Below are positions 1 to 8,753 of a stretch of 44,312 nucleotides of DNA, piece after piece. This DNA comes from Verrucomicrobiaceae bacterium UBA7681 (GTDB lineage Bacteria; Verrucomicrobiota; Verrucomicrobiia; Verrucomicrobiales; Verrucomicrobiaceae), in NCBI GenBank assembly GCA_002482965.1, contig DLGZ01000029.1, positions 37,760 through 82,071 on the forward strand. The letters run 5' to 3'. A program made the position numbers and the translations under genes. Within the stretch, counting starts at the first letter, position 1, and each line of letters opens with the position of its first letter. The notes beneath the pieces are model-generated. The model did not search any database. It was not told the origin of the DNA and was given only the letters and a program-made list of their open reading frames with translations.

Positions 1-863
1 ATGAACATAGGCTTCTTCTTGGCGCTTTCGGCTTGCTTCAGACGGTCGCGCTGGGTTTTCGTCAGAACGGCGTCTGGATTTTGGAGGGTGCCGGTGGCGG
101 CGACGAGGTGATCGTCCGGCACAGTGAGGCGTACGGTGTAGTTGCCGAATTCGAGGGTGAACTCGCCGGTGCCGAGGAACTGCTTGTTGATCCAGCCCGC
201 GTAGTCTGTGTAGGCTGCCATACGCGGGAACCACTGCGCGATGGTGTAGATGGTGTTGCCGTCCTCTTTGAAGAACTCGTAGCCGGTGCGTGCATTGATG
301 CGTTCGCAGTCGTTGATCGGATAGCTCCAGGCGATCTTGAAGACGAAGTCGGCGCCGCCTGCGAGAGGTTCATTCAAATCGAGGCGCAGCATGGTTTTCA
401 CCACGGCATGCGGCAGCGCGGTACCCTTGGCATCGGTGAGCTTGGTGATTTTCATCTCGCCATCGTAGTCTTCGTAGGCCAGCAGGCGGTCGAGTGCGGA
501 GTAGGTGATCTTGGATGGATCAATGCCGCGCTTGGTATTCGGCACGGCGCGTGAGTCTGCTGTGTGTGAAAGGAAATTCTGATCGAGCTGTACCCATAGG
601 TAGGACAAGGGGTTTGGGGAGAGATTGTGATAGGTGACTGTCGCCTCCGCTGTGATCGTGCGTTTCACGTCATCGAGCTCGACGCTGATGTCATAGTCGG
701 CGCGGTTTTGCCAGTAGGCTGTTCCGGGTGCACCCGATGCATTGCGTTGCGCTGAAGGCGTGGGGATCGTGGGATCAAGCTGCTGAAACTTGCCGACCGG
801 TGCGCCGGACTCGGCGGCGGCGAGGGACAGGGCGGCGAAAAAGACAGGAATGAGCTGTTTCAT
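1..863 (-). CDS. M1 family metallopeptidase, N-terminal part (runs off the window)
   Basis: The minus-strand frame opens at ATG 863 with a short signal peptide (MKQLIPVFFAALSLAAAES) and stays open to base 1, giving about 287 residues with no stop. The sequence reads as the N-terminal beta-sandwich of M1 (aminopeptidase N/LTA4H-like) enzymes. It contains YWQNRADYDISVELDD near residue 48, a WFPRMAAYTDYAGW segment near 205, GEFTLEFGNYTVRLTVPDDH near 230 and VAATGTLQNP near 253, typical of the exported M1 subgroup common in Bacteroidota and Verrucomicrobiota. The catalytic HExxH domain would lie beyond the window, so activity cannot be judged. The gene is divergent from the exported isomerase at 985, with about 120 bp between the starts. 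The small plus-strand frames over it are shadows. Confidence 0.85.
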   Translation of the reverse strand, partial: MKQLIPVFFAALSLAAAESGAPVGKFQQLDPTIPTPSAQRNASGAPGTAYWQNRADYDISVELDDVKRTITAEATVTYHNLSPNPLSYLWVQLDQNFLSHTADSRAVPNTKRGIDPSKITYSALDRLLAYEDYDGEMKITKLTDAKGTALPHAVVKTMLRLDLNEPLAGGADFVFKIAWSYPINDCERINARTGYEFFKEDGNTIYTIAQWFPRMAAYTDYAGWINKQFLGTGEFTLEFGNYTVRLTVPDDHLVAATGTLQNPDAVLTKTQRDRLKQAESAKKKPMF

Positions 864-984
864 GAGAATGGCGATTCTCCGAATGTCGGAGCCAAAGGCA
901 AGCGCATCCTGCTCACCTGATCTTGCGAGGCGTGGTGAGTTTCTTCCTCTTGCCTTCGATTCCTGCATCTGATTGCATCAAGCC

Positions 985-1995
985 ATGAACCCGCCCGCAG
1001 ACACCCTTTCCCGCCGTGACGCCCTCAAAGCCACCATCGCCTCTGTGGGCCTAGGCGCACTGGCCTTTGAGCCCGTGCGTGCGGCTCCGGCCGACGCACC
1101 CGATGCGCGGCGTGGGTCGGTGAAGAAGTACACGATGCTGAAGTCCATTAATCTGTGGGCTTTTCCATATCCTGAGCGCATGACGCTGCGTGAGTGCATG
1201 CAACTGGCCAAAGATGCGGGGTTCGACGGGATCGAGCTGAACTACGATCTCGACAACGATCTCTCGCCTAGGCATGGCACGGCGGCTTATGAGAAGATTC
1301 GCAAGATGGCGGACGATATTGGGATCCAGATCAGCGGGCTGTGCTCATTCCTTTTCTGGCCGTATCCGCTGACAAGCAATGATCCTGCGAAGCGGGCGCA
1401 GGGCATGGAACTGGCCGGAAAAATCGCCCAGTGTGCGCACGATTTAGGTGTCGAGAATGTGCTCGTCGTGCCGGGTGCGGTGTGCATTCCGTGGCGCACG
1501 GACCATGAGCCGGTGGCGAACGATGTGTGCGATCAGCGTGCCCGTGAGGCCGTGGGACAGCTGGCGAAGCAGGCGGAGAAGCTGAAGGTCTGCCTCAACA
1601 TCGAGAACATTTTTTTCAATGGCTATCTCATGACGCCCATGGAGATGAACACCTTTGTGGACAGCTTTGGCAGCGAGCATGTGCGCGTGCATTTTGACAC
1701 GGGAAACATCAGCATGTTCCAGTATCCCGAGCATTGGGCCAAGGTGCTGGGCAAGCGAACAAAGAATGTGCATCTGAAGGAGTTCACCAAAAAGGGCACG
1801 GACTTCAGCCTCGAAACCTTCCGCCCGCTGCTCGACGGCACCACGAACTGGCCTGTGGTGACGGATGCACTTGCCGATACCGGTTATGAAGGCTTCCTGA
1901 CTTTTGAATACTTCCATCCGTATGCGCATTATCCGGAGGCGTTGATCTACCAGACCTCGGATTCTCTGGATCGCATTTTGGGCCGCAAATCATGA
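985..1995 (+). CDS. Tat-exported sugar phosphate isomerase/epimerase-like TIM barrel protein
   Basis: This is a 336-residue protein of the AP-endonuclease-2/xylose-isomerase-like TIM barrel superfamily. ATG 985 is preferred over the in-frame TTG at 973. The N-terminus has a twin-arginine signal (SRRDALKA near residue 10, then a hydrophobic stretch ending near APADAP), so the protein is probably folded before export. Barrel features include DAGFDGIELNYD (first strands), NIENIFFNGYL, a VHFDTGNISMF segment typical of the metal-site strand, and KNVHLKEF followed by the final GFLTFEYF strand. The E, D, H and E residues expected for a divalent metal site are present. The substrate is unknown. The gene overlaps the next one by 4 bp (ATGA), so the two are probably translated together. 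Confidence 0.85.
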   Translation: MNPPADTLSRRDALKATIASVGLGALAFEPVRAAPADAPDARRGSVKKYTMLKSINLWAFPYPERMTLRECMQLAKDAGFDGIELNYDLDNDLSPRHGTAAYEKIRKMADDIGIQISGLCSFLFWPYPLTSNDPAKRAQGMELAGKIAQCAHDLGVENVLVVPGAVCIPWRTDHEPVANDVCDQRAREAVGQLAKQAEKLKVCLNIENIFFNGYLMTPMEMNTFVDSFGSEHVRVHFDTGNISMFQYPEHWAKVLGKRTKNVHLKEFTKKGTDFSLETFRPLLDGTTNWPVVTDALADTGYEGFLTFEYFHPYAHYPEALIYQTSDSLDRILGRKS

Positions 1996-2744
1996 GCTGG
2001 GAAACGATCACGCTGCTGTTTTTCGCCGGGCTGAGCGCCGGATTCATTGATGCCATCGCAGGTGGGGGCGGTTTGATCTCCGTGCCGGCGTTGCTGTGGG
2101 CTGGATTACCACCGCAAATGGCGCTGGGGACGAACAAGATGCAGGCCGTGTGGGGTACGCTGATGGCGGTGCGGAAGTATGCGAAGGCGGGGTTTGTATC
2201 GTGGTCGCAAGTGAGGCTCACGGTGCTCATCACGTTTGTGGGAGCCTGTCTGGGTACGTGGACGGTGACGCAAGTGAGCAACGAGGTGCTGAGAAAGATC
2301 GTGCCCTGGATGCTGCTGGGCATAGCTGTCTATGTGCTGCTCAGTCCGGGGCTGGGGAAAACGACAGCAAAGGCGCGGCTGAGGCTCGGAGCTTTTGCGT
2401 GTCTGGCGGGCAGCGTGCTCGGTTTTTATGACGGCTTTTTTGGTCCTGGCACGGGCACGTTTTGGACGCTGGCCTGCATTTCACTGCTGGGACTGGAACT
2501 GACGCGTGCCACGGCTTTCACGAAGGTTGCGAATCTTACCAGCAACATGGCTTCGCTGCTCGTCTTTGTGGCCTATGGGCGGGTGAATTATGAGATCGCA
2601 GCAGCGATGATCTGTGGGCAGCTCATTGGCGGGCGGCTGGGTGCTGGCATGGCGATTCGTCATGGGGCGCCGTTTATCCGCTTCATCTTCATCAGCGTGG
2701 TGCTCGCGATGGTGGCGAAATTGTTGTGGGATCAGTTCGCATAA
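1992..2744 (+). CDS. TSUP family permease (TauE/SafE-like)
   Basis: This 250-residue integral membrane protein has the TSUP pattern of two related halves. The first begins with LSAGFIDAIAGGGGLISVPAL and then LGTNKMQAVWGT; the second has GFYDGFFGPGTGTFW and ATAFTKVANLTSN. About seven to eight hydrophobic segments are visible. Family members move sulfite, sulfonates, sulfoacetate or related small anions across the inner membrane. The start codon overlaps the stop of the upstream TIM-barrel gene (ATGA). The next gene starts 60 bp downstream on the same strand, and the gene after that is an OvoA-type thiohistidine methyltransferase, so a sulfur-compound substrate is plausible but not shown. Confidence 0.9.
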   Translation: MSWETITLLFFAGLSAGFIDAIAGGGGLISVPALLWAGLPPQMALGTNKMQAVWGTLMAVRKYAKAGFVSWSQVRLTVLITFVGACLGTWTVTQVSNEVLRKIVPWMLLGIAVYVLLSPGLGKTTAKARLRLGAFACLAGSVLGFYDGFFGPGTGTFWTLACISLLGLELTRATAFTKVANLTSNMASLLVFVAYGRVNYEIAAAMICGQLIGGRLGAGMAIRHGAPFIRFIFISVVLAMVAKLLWDQFA

Positions 2745-2804
2745 TCGAGCACAATTCATTGAATCCGACTGAAATTGAAGGGCGTATTTGCCTGACACTC
2801 TCCC

Positions 2805-3995
2805 ATGCCTATGATCGCTGCTCCCATGTCAACCGTCCAAACCACTGCCCAAGGGCGTCAGTTTCCTAAATTCGATCTCGCACGCCTGCTCGGCACCGTG
2901 TTCAAGCCCACATTCGGCCGCAAGATCTGCATCCTCATCGACCTGCCGGATCTCGCTGAAGCGAAAGATTACGCGTTCTTGAAAAATCCGGCGCGTCCCA
3001 TTCAGCAGAAAGCGCATGAGCACTTTCATCTGGGGCTGAAAAATGGCGTGGCTGAAGAACTGGCATTGAAGGGCGGCGAAATGTTTGCCTATACGCAGAC
3101 AACAGGCAGCAATCTGGATATGCCTGATCTCTGTGTCGATATGGAAGGCAAAGAGCTGAGCCTCGAGAAGGATATTTATCCGAACTACGACATCATCCTG
3201 TGCATCTCGACGTTCTCCGCCACCGCGCCGTTGACGGCTTTCGCGAAGCAGTATGGTTTCCGTGGTGCGACACTGCATGGCGTGAATGACGTCATCCTGA
3301 ATTCTGGTCTCGCGGTCGATTATGAAGTGGTCAGCATTGATGCGGAAAAGCTGCGCCGTGCGATGACTCGCGCTGATGCGGTGGAGATTGATTTCACGGT
3401 GGAGAACGGGCCGGACATGACGGTGCGTCTGGAATTGAACCGCCAGGAGGCGCAGAAGAGCCACGGCCTCTGCCAAGGGGATGCGCCAGACATCGCGAAT
3501 CTGCCGGCAGGTGAAGTTTATTTCGTGCCTACGGGTGCGGAAGGGACCTTCCCGCTGAAGTATGAAGACGGCACGCTGGGCAAGCTTACAGTCACTGGTG
3601 GGTGCATCATCAAGGCCGAACTCATTGCGGGTAATCAGAGCACGATTGATGAACATAACGCCAAACTTGCTGACGATCCGATGACGGGAGTGCTTGGTGA
3701 ACTTGGTTTTGGCACACAGGTGCTGCCCGTTTCGGGTGCGGACATTCAGGATGAAAAAGTGCTTGGCACCTGCCATCTGGCCACCGGGCGTGACGACCAT
3801 CTTGGCGGGCACATCACGCCACAGAAATTCAAGCGTCACCAGAACGCCACGCACGACGACATTCTTTTCGCGCCGCACAAGACGCCGAATTTTGACATCA
3901 AGCAGACGCGCATGTTTCGCGATGGCCAAGTTACCGTGCTCAACGAGCACTTTCAGCCGTCGAAGTATTTGTTGGAAGCACTGGCCGCCGAATAA
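2805..3995 (+). CDS. M29 aminopeptidase / NicX-fold metalloenzyme
   Basis: This 396-residue protein has the C-terminal architecture of the aminopeptidase T (M29) and 2,5-dihydroxypyridine dioxygenase (NicX) clan. Recognisable blocks are NLPAGEVYFVP (E237), GELGFGTQ (E299), LGTCHLATG (H324) and NATHDDILF (H350 and D352). These match the Glu, Glu, His and HxD metal-ligand pattern of the clan. The N-terminal half (RKICILIDLPD near 39, YDIILCISTFSAT near 128) is the usual Rossmann-like part. From sequence alone I cannot separate a peptidase from a mononuclear iron dioxygenase. Only 8 bp separate it from the 4-mercaptohistidine methyltransferase gene, so the two are almost certainly cotranscribed, which argues for a small-molecule role. 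ATG codons at 2811 and 2826 are alternative starts. Confidence 0.7.
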   Translation: MPMIAAPMSTVQTTAQGRQFPKFDLARLLGTVFKPTFGRKICILIDLPDLAEAKDYAFLKNPARPIQQKAHEHFHLGLKNGVAEELALKGGEMFAYTQTTGSNLDMPDLCVDMEGKELSLEKDIYPNYDIILCISTFSATAPLTAFAKQYGFRGATLHGVNDVILNSGLAVDYEVVSIDAEKLRRAMTRADAVEIDFTVENGPDMTVRLELNRQEAQKSHGLCQGDAPDIANLPAGEVYFVPTGAEGTFPLKYEDGTLGKLTVTGGCIIKAELIAGNQSTIDEHNAKLADDPMTGVLGELGFGTQVLPVSGADIQDEKVLGTCHLATGRDDHLGGHITPQKFKRHQNATHDDILFAPHKTPNFDIKQTRMFRDGQVTVLNEHFQPSKYLLEALAAE

Positions 3996-4003
3996 TCTGA
4001 TTG

Positions 4004-4747
4004 ATGAACATCTACGAGACCCGTCGCCTGCTCGACGAATACCTGCTCTTTCACTACGGCCAGCCTGCGGAGGTGCTGCCGTGGGAAAAGGGGCCGCGTG
4101 AGGCGCTGGGTTTTCCGGTGCGCACGGTGATGGAGCTGATTGATCTGCCGCGCACGCCTTGTGAGGCGGTGGCGCTGGATCTCGGCTGTGCGGTGGGGCG
4201 GTCGAGTTTTGAGCTGGCGAATTTCGGCGTCCATGTGCTCGGCATTGATTACTCGCAGAGTTTTGTCGATGCGGCGGCGGCGCTGGCGCGTGATGGCAGC
4301 ATGAGCTACGAGCGTGTGGATGAAGGCAGTGCAACAACGGCACTGGTGGCACATGTGCCGGAGAATCTGCGGCGGGATCGTGTGCGATTTGAACAAGGGG
4401 ATGCGATGAACCTGCGCAGTGATCTTGGAGACTACGACATTGTGCATGCGGCGAATTTGCTGTGCCGTCTGACCGATCCGCTGAAGCTGATCGAGCGTCT
4501 ACCGGACCTTGTGCGCCCTGGTGGGCAGCTGCTGCTGACGACGCCCTGCACCTGGCTGGAAGACTTCACTCCTCGGGGCAACTGGCCGCAGGGTTCGACG
4601 CGCGAGTGGATCACATCGCTGCTGGAGCCGCACTTTGATCTAGCCAAGACCTGCGACATGCCGTTTCTGATTCGCGAGCACGCGAGGAAGTATCAATGGA
4701 GTGTGGCGCTGGGGATGCGCTGGCGGCGGAAAGTCGAAGAGGTGTGA
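4004..4747 (+). CDS. ovoM: stand-alone OvoA C-terminal-type 4-mercaptohistidine N1-methyltransferase
   Basis: This 247-residue class I SAM-dependent methyltransferase resembles the C-terminal domain of the ovothiol synthase OvoA along its whole length. It starts MNIYETRRLLDEYLLFHYG and continues with LPWEKGPREALGFPVR. SAM motif I is LDLGCAVGRSSFELA (residues 58-72), then GIDYSQSF, FEQGDAMNLR (129-138), a PGGQLLLTTPCTWLEDFTP block (172-190) and FLIREHARKYQWSV near the end (221-234). In canonical OvoA this domain is fused behind a DinB-like and a sulfoxide-synthase (FGE-like) domain; here it is a separate protein. It should transfer a methyl group to the imidazole of 5-thiohistidine, giving ovothiol A. 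No OvoA synthase or OvoB lyase lies in the window. ATG 4004 is used rather than the adjacent TTG at 4001. Confidence 0.82.
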   Translation: MNIYETRRLLDEYLLFHYGQPAEVLPWEKGPREALGFPVRTVMELIDLPRTPCEAVALDLGCAVGRSSFELANFGVHVLGIDYSQSFVDAAAALARDGSMSYERVDEGSATTALVAHVPENLRRDRVRFEQGDAMNLRSDLGDYDIVHAANLLCRLTDPLKLIERLPDLVRPGGQLLLTTPCTWLEDFTPRGNWPQGSTREWITSLLEPHFDLAKTCDMPFLIREHARKYQWSVALGMRWRRKVEEV

Positions 4748-4861
4748 GGAGTCTCCGTCCTTGTCTGACAAGCCGGCTGGCAATGACGTCCGGGCTAGGG
4801 ATAAATGGGTGTTTTTTGCAGGCTTGCTTTTTTTGGAGGAAATGGCCTAAGTTAACGATAT

Positions 4862-5527
4862 ATGAAAGCAGCAACCCTCCTTGTATTCTTCTCATTAAGC
4901 ATCTGCCAGAGCTCCTATGGAGCCGAGCCACCGGAGCTGGAAGCTCTGCGGAATTCATATAACGTGGCAGTAGCCCGCACGATGAAGCCCGTGTCTGAGA
5001 CCTATGTGGTTGAGCTGAAGAAACTCAGAGACCAGTACACCAAGAGCGCCAAACTGGACGAAGCCAATGCGGTGCAGATTGAAATCAAGCTGATCACCGA
5101 CAAGCTGAATGCCATGGCGGCGGCACCGACATTTGCCCATGGTGGAGATGTGAAAGTGCTGGAGACGACGGCAATAATCCCTGCGGCGGCACCTGGAGGC
5201 TTCAAACTGCCGCCGCTGCGCCGTGGGGACAAGATCACGCTGAGCTATGTCTCGGGCCTGTGGAAATGCGACGGCAACATTGCTTCGGTAAATCCTGACG
5301 AAGAGGTGACTGAGCGTGGGGATCGAGCGCGACTGGTGCTGGCGGAAGGGCCCAAAAACAACGTCCCGGGAGGGATCATCAAGATGGTGCCCCCGAGCAC
5401 CAAGGGAAATCCCTTCACATACATGGTGCAAACGACGCGGGATGATGTGGTGCTGCGAATTCACAGCGGCAGTGACAATCCAAAATCGCCCGGTTCGGTG
5501 GTTTACACCGTTAAAATCTCGCGCTGA
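4862..5527 (+). CDS. secreted protein with short coiled coil
   Basis: This 221-residue protein has a Sec signal peptide (MKAATLLVFFSLSICQSSYGA, cleavage near residue 21). An amphipathic helix follows, around residues 25-75 (ELEALRNSYN, VELKKLRDQYTKSAKLDEAN). This helix resembles a heptad-like N-terminal element I recall from many secreted planctomycete and verrucomicrobial proteins. The rest is a beta-rich domain of unknown role (LPPLRRGDKITLSYVSGLWK, VVLRIHSGSD). No catalytic motif is visible. It stands alone between the methyltransferase gene and an FG-GAP protein; 114 bp upstream and 137 bp downstream suggest its own transcription unit. The function is unknown. Confidence 0.75.
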   Translation: MKAATLLVFFSLSICQSSYGAEPPELEALRNSYNVAVARTMKPVSETYVVELKKLRDQYTKSAKLDEANAVQIEIKLITDKLNAMAAAPTFAHGGDVKVLETTAIIPAAAPGGFKLPPLRRGDKITLSYVSGLWKCDGNIASVNPDEEVTERGDRARLVLAEGPKNNVPGGIIKMVPPSTKGNPFTYMVQTTRDDVVLRIHSGSDNPKSPGSVVYTVKISR

Positions 5528-5664
5528 CCAGCGGTAAGAGGCCGACCGTAATGTCCAGGAAGAGCAGGCGGCGGGCGGTGGGTGCTCAATGAGAGCTCCG
5601 TTTCTCGCCTCGGCATTTTGTAGTGCTTGATTCGTGGCGGCGTTCAGGCCTAGTTTCTGCAACC

Positions 5665-6852
5665 ATGAAAAACGCGCTTCTACTGGCATCCCTCCTCGCC
5701 GCCACCAGCCTGCGGGCACAGTCTCCGAACTTCAAAGAGCAGCAGATTGATGATGCCGTTGGAATTGGTTACGGCCTTGCTGTGGCGGATGTGAATGGCG
5801 ACGGACGCACGGACATCCTGCTGGCGGACAGCAATGTCATTGTCTGGTATGAGAACCCGGCATGGACGAAGCACATCATCGCTGAAAAGCTGACGGAGAA
5901 GGATCACGTGTGCATCGCGGCGCGTGACATCAATGGCGATGGCAAGTGCGAGATCGCCGTTGGGGCGGGGTGGAATCCGGGCGACACGGTGGGAAGCGGT
6001 GCTGTGTTTTATTTGATTCCGCCGGCGGATCGCACGCAGAAGTGGGAGCCGGTGAAACTGGCGCATGAACCGACGACGCACCGCATGAAATGGGTGCGCA
6101 ACCGCGCCGGGCGCTATGACCTTGTGGTGGTGCCGCTGCACGGCCGTGGCAATGACAAAAACGGTGAAGGGGACGGAGTGCGGGTGCTGGCCTACCACAT
6201 GCCGGAAGATTCGCACAAGGAGTGGAACACCACGGTGGTGCAGGGGACGATGCACAAGACGCACAATCTCGACATCATTCCCGCGCCGGGCACGGAGGCC
6301 GAGAGCCTGCTGGTGTGTGGTCGTGAAGGTGTGGTGCGGATGGATCAAACCGATAATGGATGGAAGGAGCAGTGGATCAGCAAGCATCCGAAGGACTCAA
6401 CCGACCTGCTGGGCGCAGGCGAGGTGCGCTATGGGGCCTTTGCGGGTGGGCAGCCGTATGTGACCACGATTGAGCCGATGCATGGGGACAAGCTGGTCAT
6501 TTACACCCCGAAGCCGGAAGGGCCGAAGAATGGTGAGTGGCAGCGGCATGTGATCAGCGATCAACTTGTCGATGGTCATGCCATCGCCACGCATGATCTG
6601 CTGGGGCTGAACAACCGGCAGATCGTTGTTGGCTGGCGCGCGCAGCAGAAGGTAGGCAAGGTGGCGGTGAAGCTGTTTTGGACGACAAAAGAGGACGGCA
6701 ATGGCTGGCAGGAGGCCTACATCGACGATGGAGGCATGGCTTGTGAAGATGCCGTTTGTGCCGATCTTGATGGAGATCATGATTTGGAGATCATCGCCGC
6801 GGGTCGTCGTAGTAAGAATGTTAAGATTTACTGGAATCAGCGAAACCAGTGA
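5665..6852 (+). CDS. secreted FG-GAP/VCBS repeat protein
   Basis: This 395-residue protein starts at ATG 5665 with a clear signal peptide (MKNALLLASLLAATSLRAQ). It has repeated calcium-loop motifs of the FG-GAP/VCBS type: VADVNGDGRTDILLAD near residue 41, ARDINGDGKCEIAVGAG near 85 and a C-terminal ADLDGDHDLEIIAAGR near 370. This is consistent with a beta-propeller. Such proteins are common in Verrucomicrobiota and Planctomycetota, where they are periplasmic or extracellular and often bind carbohydrate or protein; no enzyme motif is seen. The gene appears monocistronic. The reading frame extends upstream to 5623 without a better start. Confidence 0.8.
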   Translation: MKNALLLASLLAATSLRAQSPNFKEQQIDDAVGIGYGLAVADVNGDGRTDILLADSNVIVWYENPAWTKHIIAEKLTEKDHVCIAARDINGDGKCEIAVGAGWNPGDTVGSGAVFYLIPPADRTQKWEPVKLAHEPTTHRMKWVRNRAGRYDLVVVPLHGRGNDKNGEGDGVRVLAYHMPEDSHKEWNTTVVQGTMHKTHNLDIIPAPGTEAESLLVCGREGVVRMDQTDNGWKEQWISKHPKDSTDLLGAGEVRYGAFAGGQPYVTTIEPMHGDKLVIYTPKPEGPKNGEWQRHVISDQLVDGHAIATHDLLGLNNRQIVVGWRAQQKVGKVAVKLFWTTKEDGNGWQEAYIDDGGMACEDAVCADLDGDHDLEIIAAGRRSKNVKIYWNQRNQ

Positions 6853-6926
6853 AAATTAAAACTTGCTCCGCGCTTTAGCTGATGGGTTGCATGGGTGCGG
6901 TATGTGCTCCTAGAATTGTGATCGCT

Positions 6927-7535
6927 ATGAGAGTCACACGTCTTTTCATTTCTGCCGCTGGTGCACTGCTCTTGAGTCAGTGTTCCATGCCGGAGTTTCC
7001 CCTGTTCTCGTCGCGCACGGAAATGGCCCGTCGTCATATGACGATCATGCCGCCACTTGCGTCACAACCGGTCATGTATGTGTGGAATGGCAGCAGCAGC
7101 CCCGGCCCACTGAGTGTGAACATCGATCTCAGCGAGCAGAAGGCGTATCTCTTCAAAGGCGGAGAAAATGTCGGCTGGACCTACGTCGCCACCGGACGCA
7201 GCGGCTTTGCTTCGCCCACAGGCACGTTTCGTATCATGGAAAAAATCGTGGATAAGCGCTCGAATCGCTATGGCATGATCTTGGATCGCAATGGCGATGT
7301 GGTGAACAGCAACGCGACCGCTGGTGTGTCGAGCATCCCCCCGGGCGGTCGTTTCGTGGGAGCCAAGATGCCCTACTGGATGCGGATCACGGGCTATGGA
7401 GTCGGCCTGCATGCGGGGGCGATCCCCCATCCCGGATCTCCGGCTTCGCATGGCTGCATCCGCCTGCCACGGGACATGGCCGAGACGATCTTCCAGAACG
7501 CTTCTGTCGGCGCGCGGGTGACGATCATGCATTGA
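6927..7535 (+). CDS. L,D-transpeptidase (YkuD family), possible lipoprotein
   Basis: This 202-residue protein uses ATG 6927. The N-terminal MRVTRLFISAAGALLLSQCS is a signal sequence ending in LLSQC, an atypical lipobox because Gln sits at -1; lipid attachment is possible but unsure. The YkuD catalytic domain follows: SVNIDLSEQKAYLF near residue 70, ATGRSGFASPTGTF near 97, then HAGAIPHPGSPASHGCIRLP, which contains the conserved His and the catalytic Cys of the SHGCIRL motif. Enzymes of this family make 3-3 peptidoglycan cross-links or tether outer-membrane proteins to the wall. The gene converges on the glycosyltransferase gene with about 24 bp between the two stops, and no clear terminator is visible there. 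Confidence 0.9.
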   Translation: MRVTRLFISAAGALLLSQCSMPEFPLFSSRTEMARRHMTIMPPLASQPVMYVWNGSSSPGPLSVNIDLSEQKAYLFKGGENVGWTYVATGRSGFASPTGTFRIMEKIVDKRSNRYGMILDRNGDVVNSNATAGVSSIPPGGRFVGAKMPYWMRITGYGVGLHAGAIPHPGSPASHGCIRLPRDMAETIFQNASVGARVTIMH

Positions 7536-7559
7536 GGAGAAGCGAAATCGTCAACTCAG

Positions 7560-8753
7560 CTAGTTTCTGACCGCTTCGGCCAAGATCTCCTCGAAGCGTT
7601 GCAACCAAGCCTGCGGACTTGCCTCCCGCAGCAGCCACTGATGTCCGGCGCTGCCAAGGACGAGACGCTGGGGGGCAGGTGTGGCCTCCATGGCTAGAAC
7701 ATCTTGGACGATGCCCCTGACATCCCCCGGCTCATGCTGCAAACCGGTGACATCTTGCTGTACGATCTCGCTCAAGCCGCCTGATTTCGCGGCGAGTACC
7801 GGTTTGCGATAATCATAGGCCTCATAGACCACGAGGCCGAGGGGCTCCCACCAAGTGGAGGGCACGATCACCGCGCGGCAGCGTCGCAGTGCCTCGCGCT
7901 TGGTTTCTCCGCCTGTGTGGCCGAGCTGGCCGATGTAGGGATTGGTGCGCACGCGCTGCTGCACGGCATCGCTGAGAGGACCTTCTCCGGCGATGTGCAG
8001 CAAGGGGGTCTTTTTGCCGAGTTGCGCACGCAATTCGTCCCAGGCATCGAGCAGAGGAATGACGCCTTTGGTTTCGACCAGACGGCCAAGGAACAGGTAG
8101 TAGCCCGCATCCTCCGCCACAGGGGGCTGCGGCATCGCATCCCAAGCATGGCGCAGCGTGTGAACACGCGACTCTGGCAGCGCACCGGCGCTGACCAATT
8201 TGTCTCGCATGAAATCTGAAATGGCGATCCACGCCTTCACACTGTTCAGCCAGCCGCTGCGGTGCAGGGCCTTCAGCATGACCGCGAAGAGAGTGCTCTT
8301 CACCACTGATCCCTGCCATGCGCCCGAGAACATCTCTCTCCAGTAGCTGCCGTAGAGAGCGTCCTGAACAATCCTGCCGTCCATATGCAGCGTTCCGTTG
8401 ACTGAAAACGGACGATAATTGTGAAGGTACTGCACCACGGGAAGACGACGCTGCAGAGCGGCATGATATAATGACGGCGAGCCGACCGGAAAAATGTTGT
8501 GAAACAAGGCAACGCCTGCGCCGCTGGCGTCCAGGGCCGACTCGAAGCGTGCGCGCGATTCTTTGTTGTAAAAGAGCCGTTTCAGCTGCCCGGCAGTTCC
8601 CGGAGCGTCTTCGCCTTTCCATTCAGCGCTGTCAAAAAAGCAGCGTGACATGGCATGCTGTTCACTCAGATGCTTGTAGATGCGGTCCACGCTCATCTCT
8701 TCACCGCCAGGGGAAAGATAGCGGTTGAACACCTGTAAAATACCCGGTGTCAT
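7560..8753 (-). CDS. GT4-type glycosyltransferase
   Basis: This is a 397-residue GT-B fold glycosyltransferase. ATG 8753 overlaps the asnB-type stop by 4 bp (ATGA on the minus strand), which favours this start over upstream in-frame codons. The N-terminus reads ILQVFNRYLSPGGEE, the usual glycine-rich acceptor-side loop of GT4 enzymes. The C-terminal donor domain has YYLFLGRLVETKG (about residue 215), LLHIAGEGPL, and the E-x7-E nucleotide-sugar signature within WWEPLGLVVYEAYDYRKPVLA. SGGLSEIV and the terminal helices complete the fold. The coupling to an asparagine synthetase-like amidotransferase is typical of capsule or exopolysaccharide clusters, though only these two genes are present here. 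Donor and acceptor are unknown. Confidence 0.88.
   Translation of the reverse strand: MTPGILQVFNRYLSPGGEEMSVDRIYKHLSEQHAMSRCFFDSAEWKGEDAPGTAGQLKRLFYNKESRARFESALDASGAGVALFHNIFPVGSPSLYHAALQRRLPVVQYLHNYRPFSVNGTLHMDGRIVQDALYGSYWREMFSGAWQGSVVKSTLFAVMLKALHRSGWLNSVKAWIAISDFMRDKLVSAGALPESRVHTLRHAWDAMPQPPVAEDAGYYLFLGRLVETKGVIPLLDAWDELRAQLGKKTPLLHIAGEGPLSDAVQQRVRTNPYIGQLGHTGGETKREALRRCRAVIVPSTWWEPLGLVVYEAYDYRKPVLAAKSGGLSEIVQQDVTGLQHEPGDVRGIVQDVLAMEATPAPQRLVLGSAGHQWLLREASPQAWLQRFEEILAEAVRN

Noticed and set aside
790..972. Short plus-strand frame ahead of the 985 gene
   Set aside because: It overlaps the M1 peptidase start and divergent promoter region and has no protein-like features.
2829..4352. A 507-codon minus-strand frame across the M29-like and methyltransferase genes
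   Set aside because: His/Arg-rich shadow translation; both plus-strand genes have clear conserved motifs.
4760..4772. CTTGTC-T-GACAAG palindrome after the methyltransferase gene
   Set aside because: Single-base spacer cannot fold as an RNA hairpin, and there is no context to support an operator.
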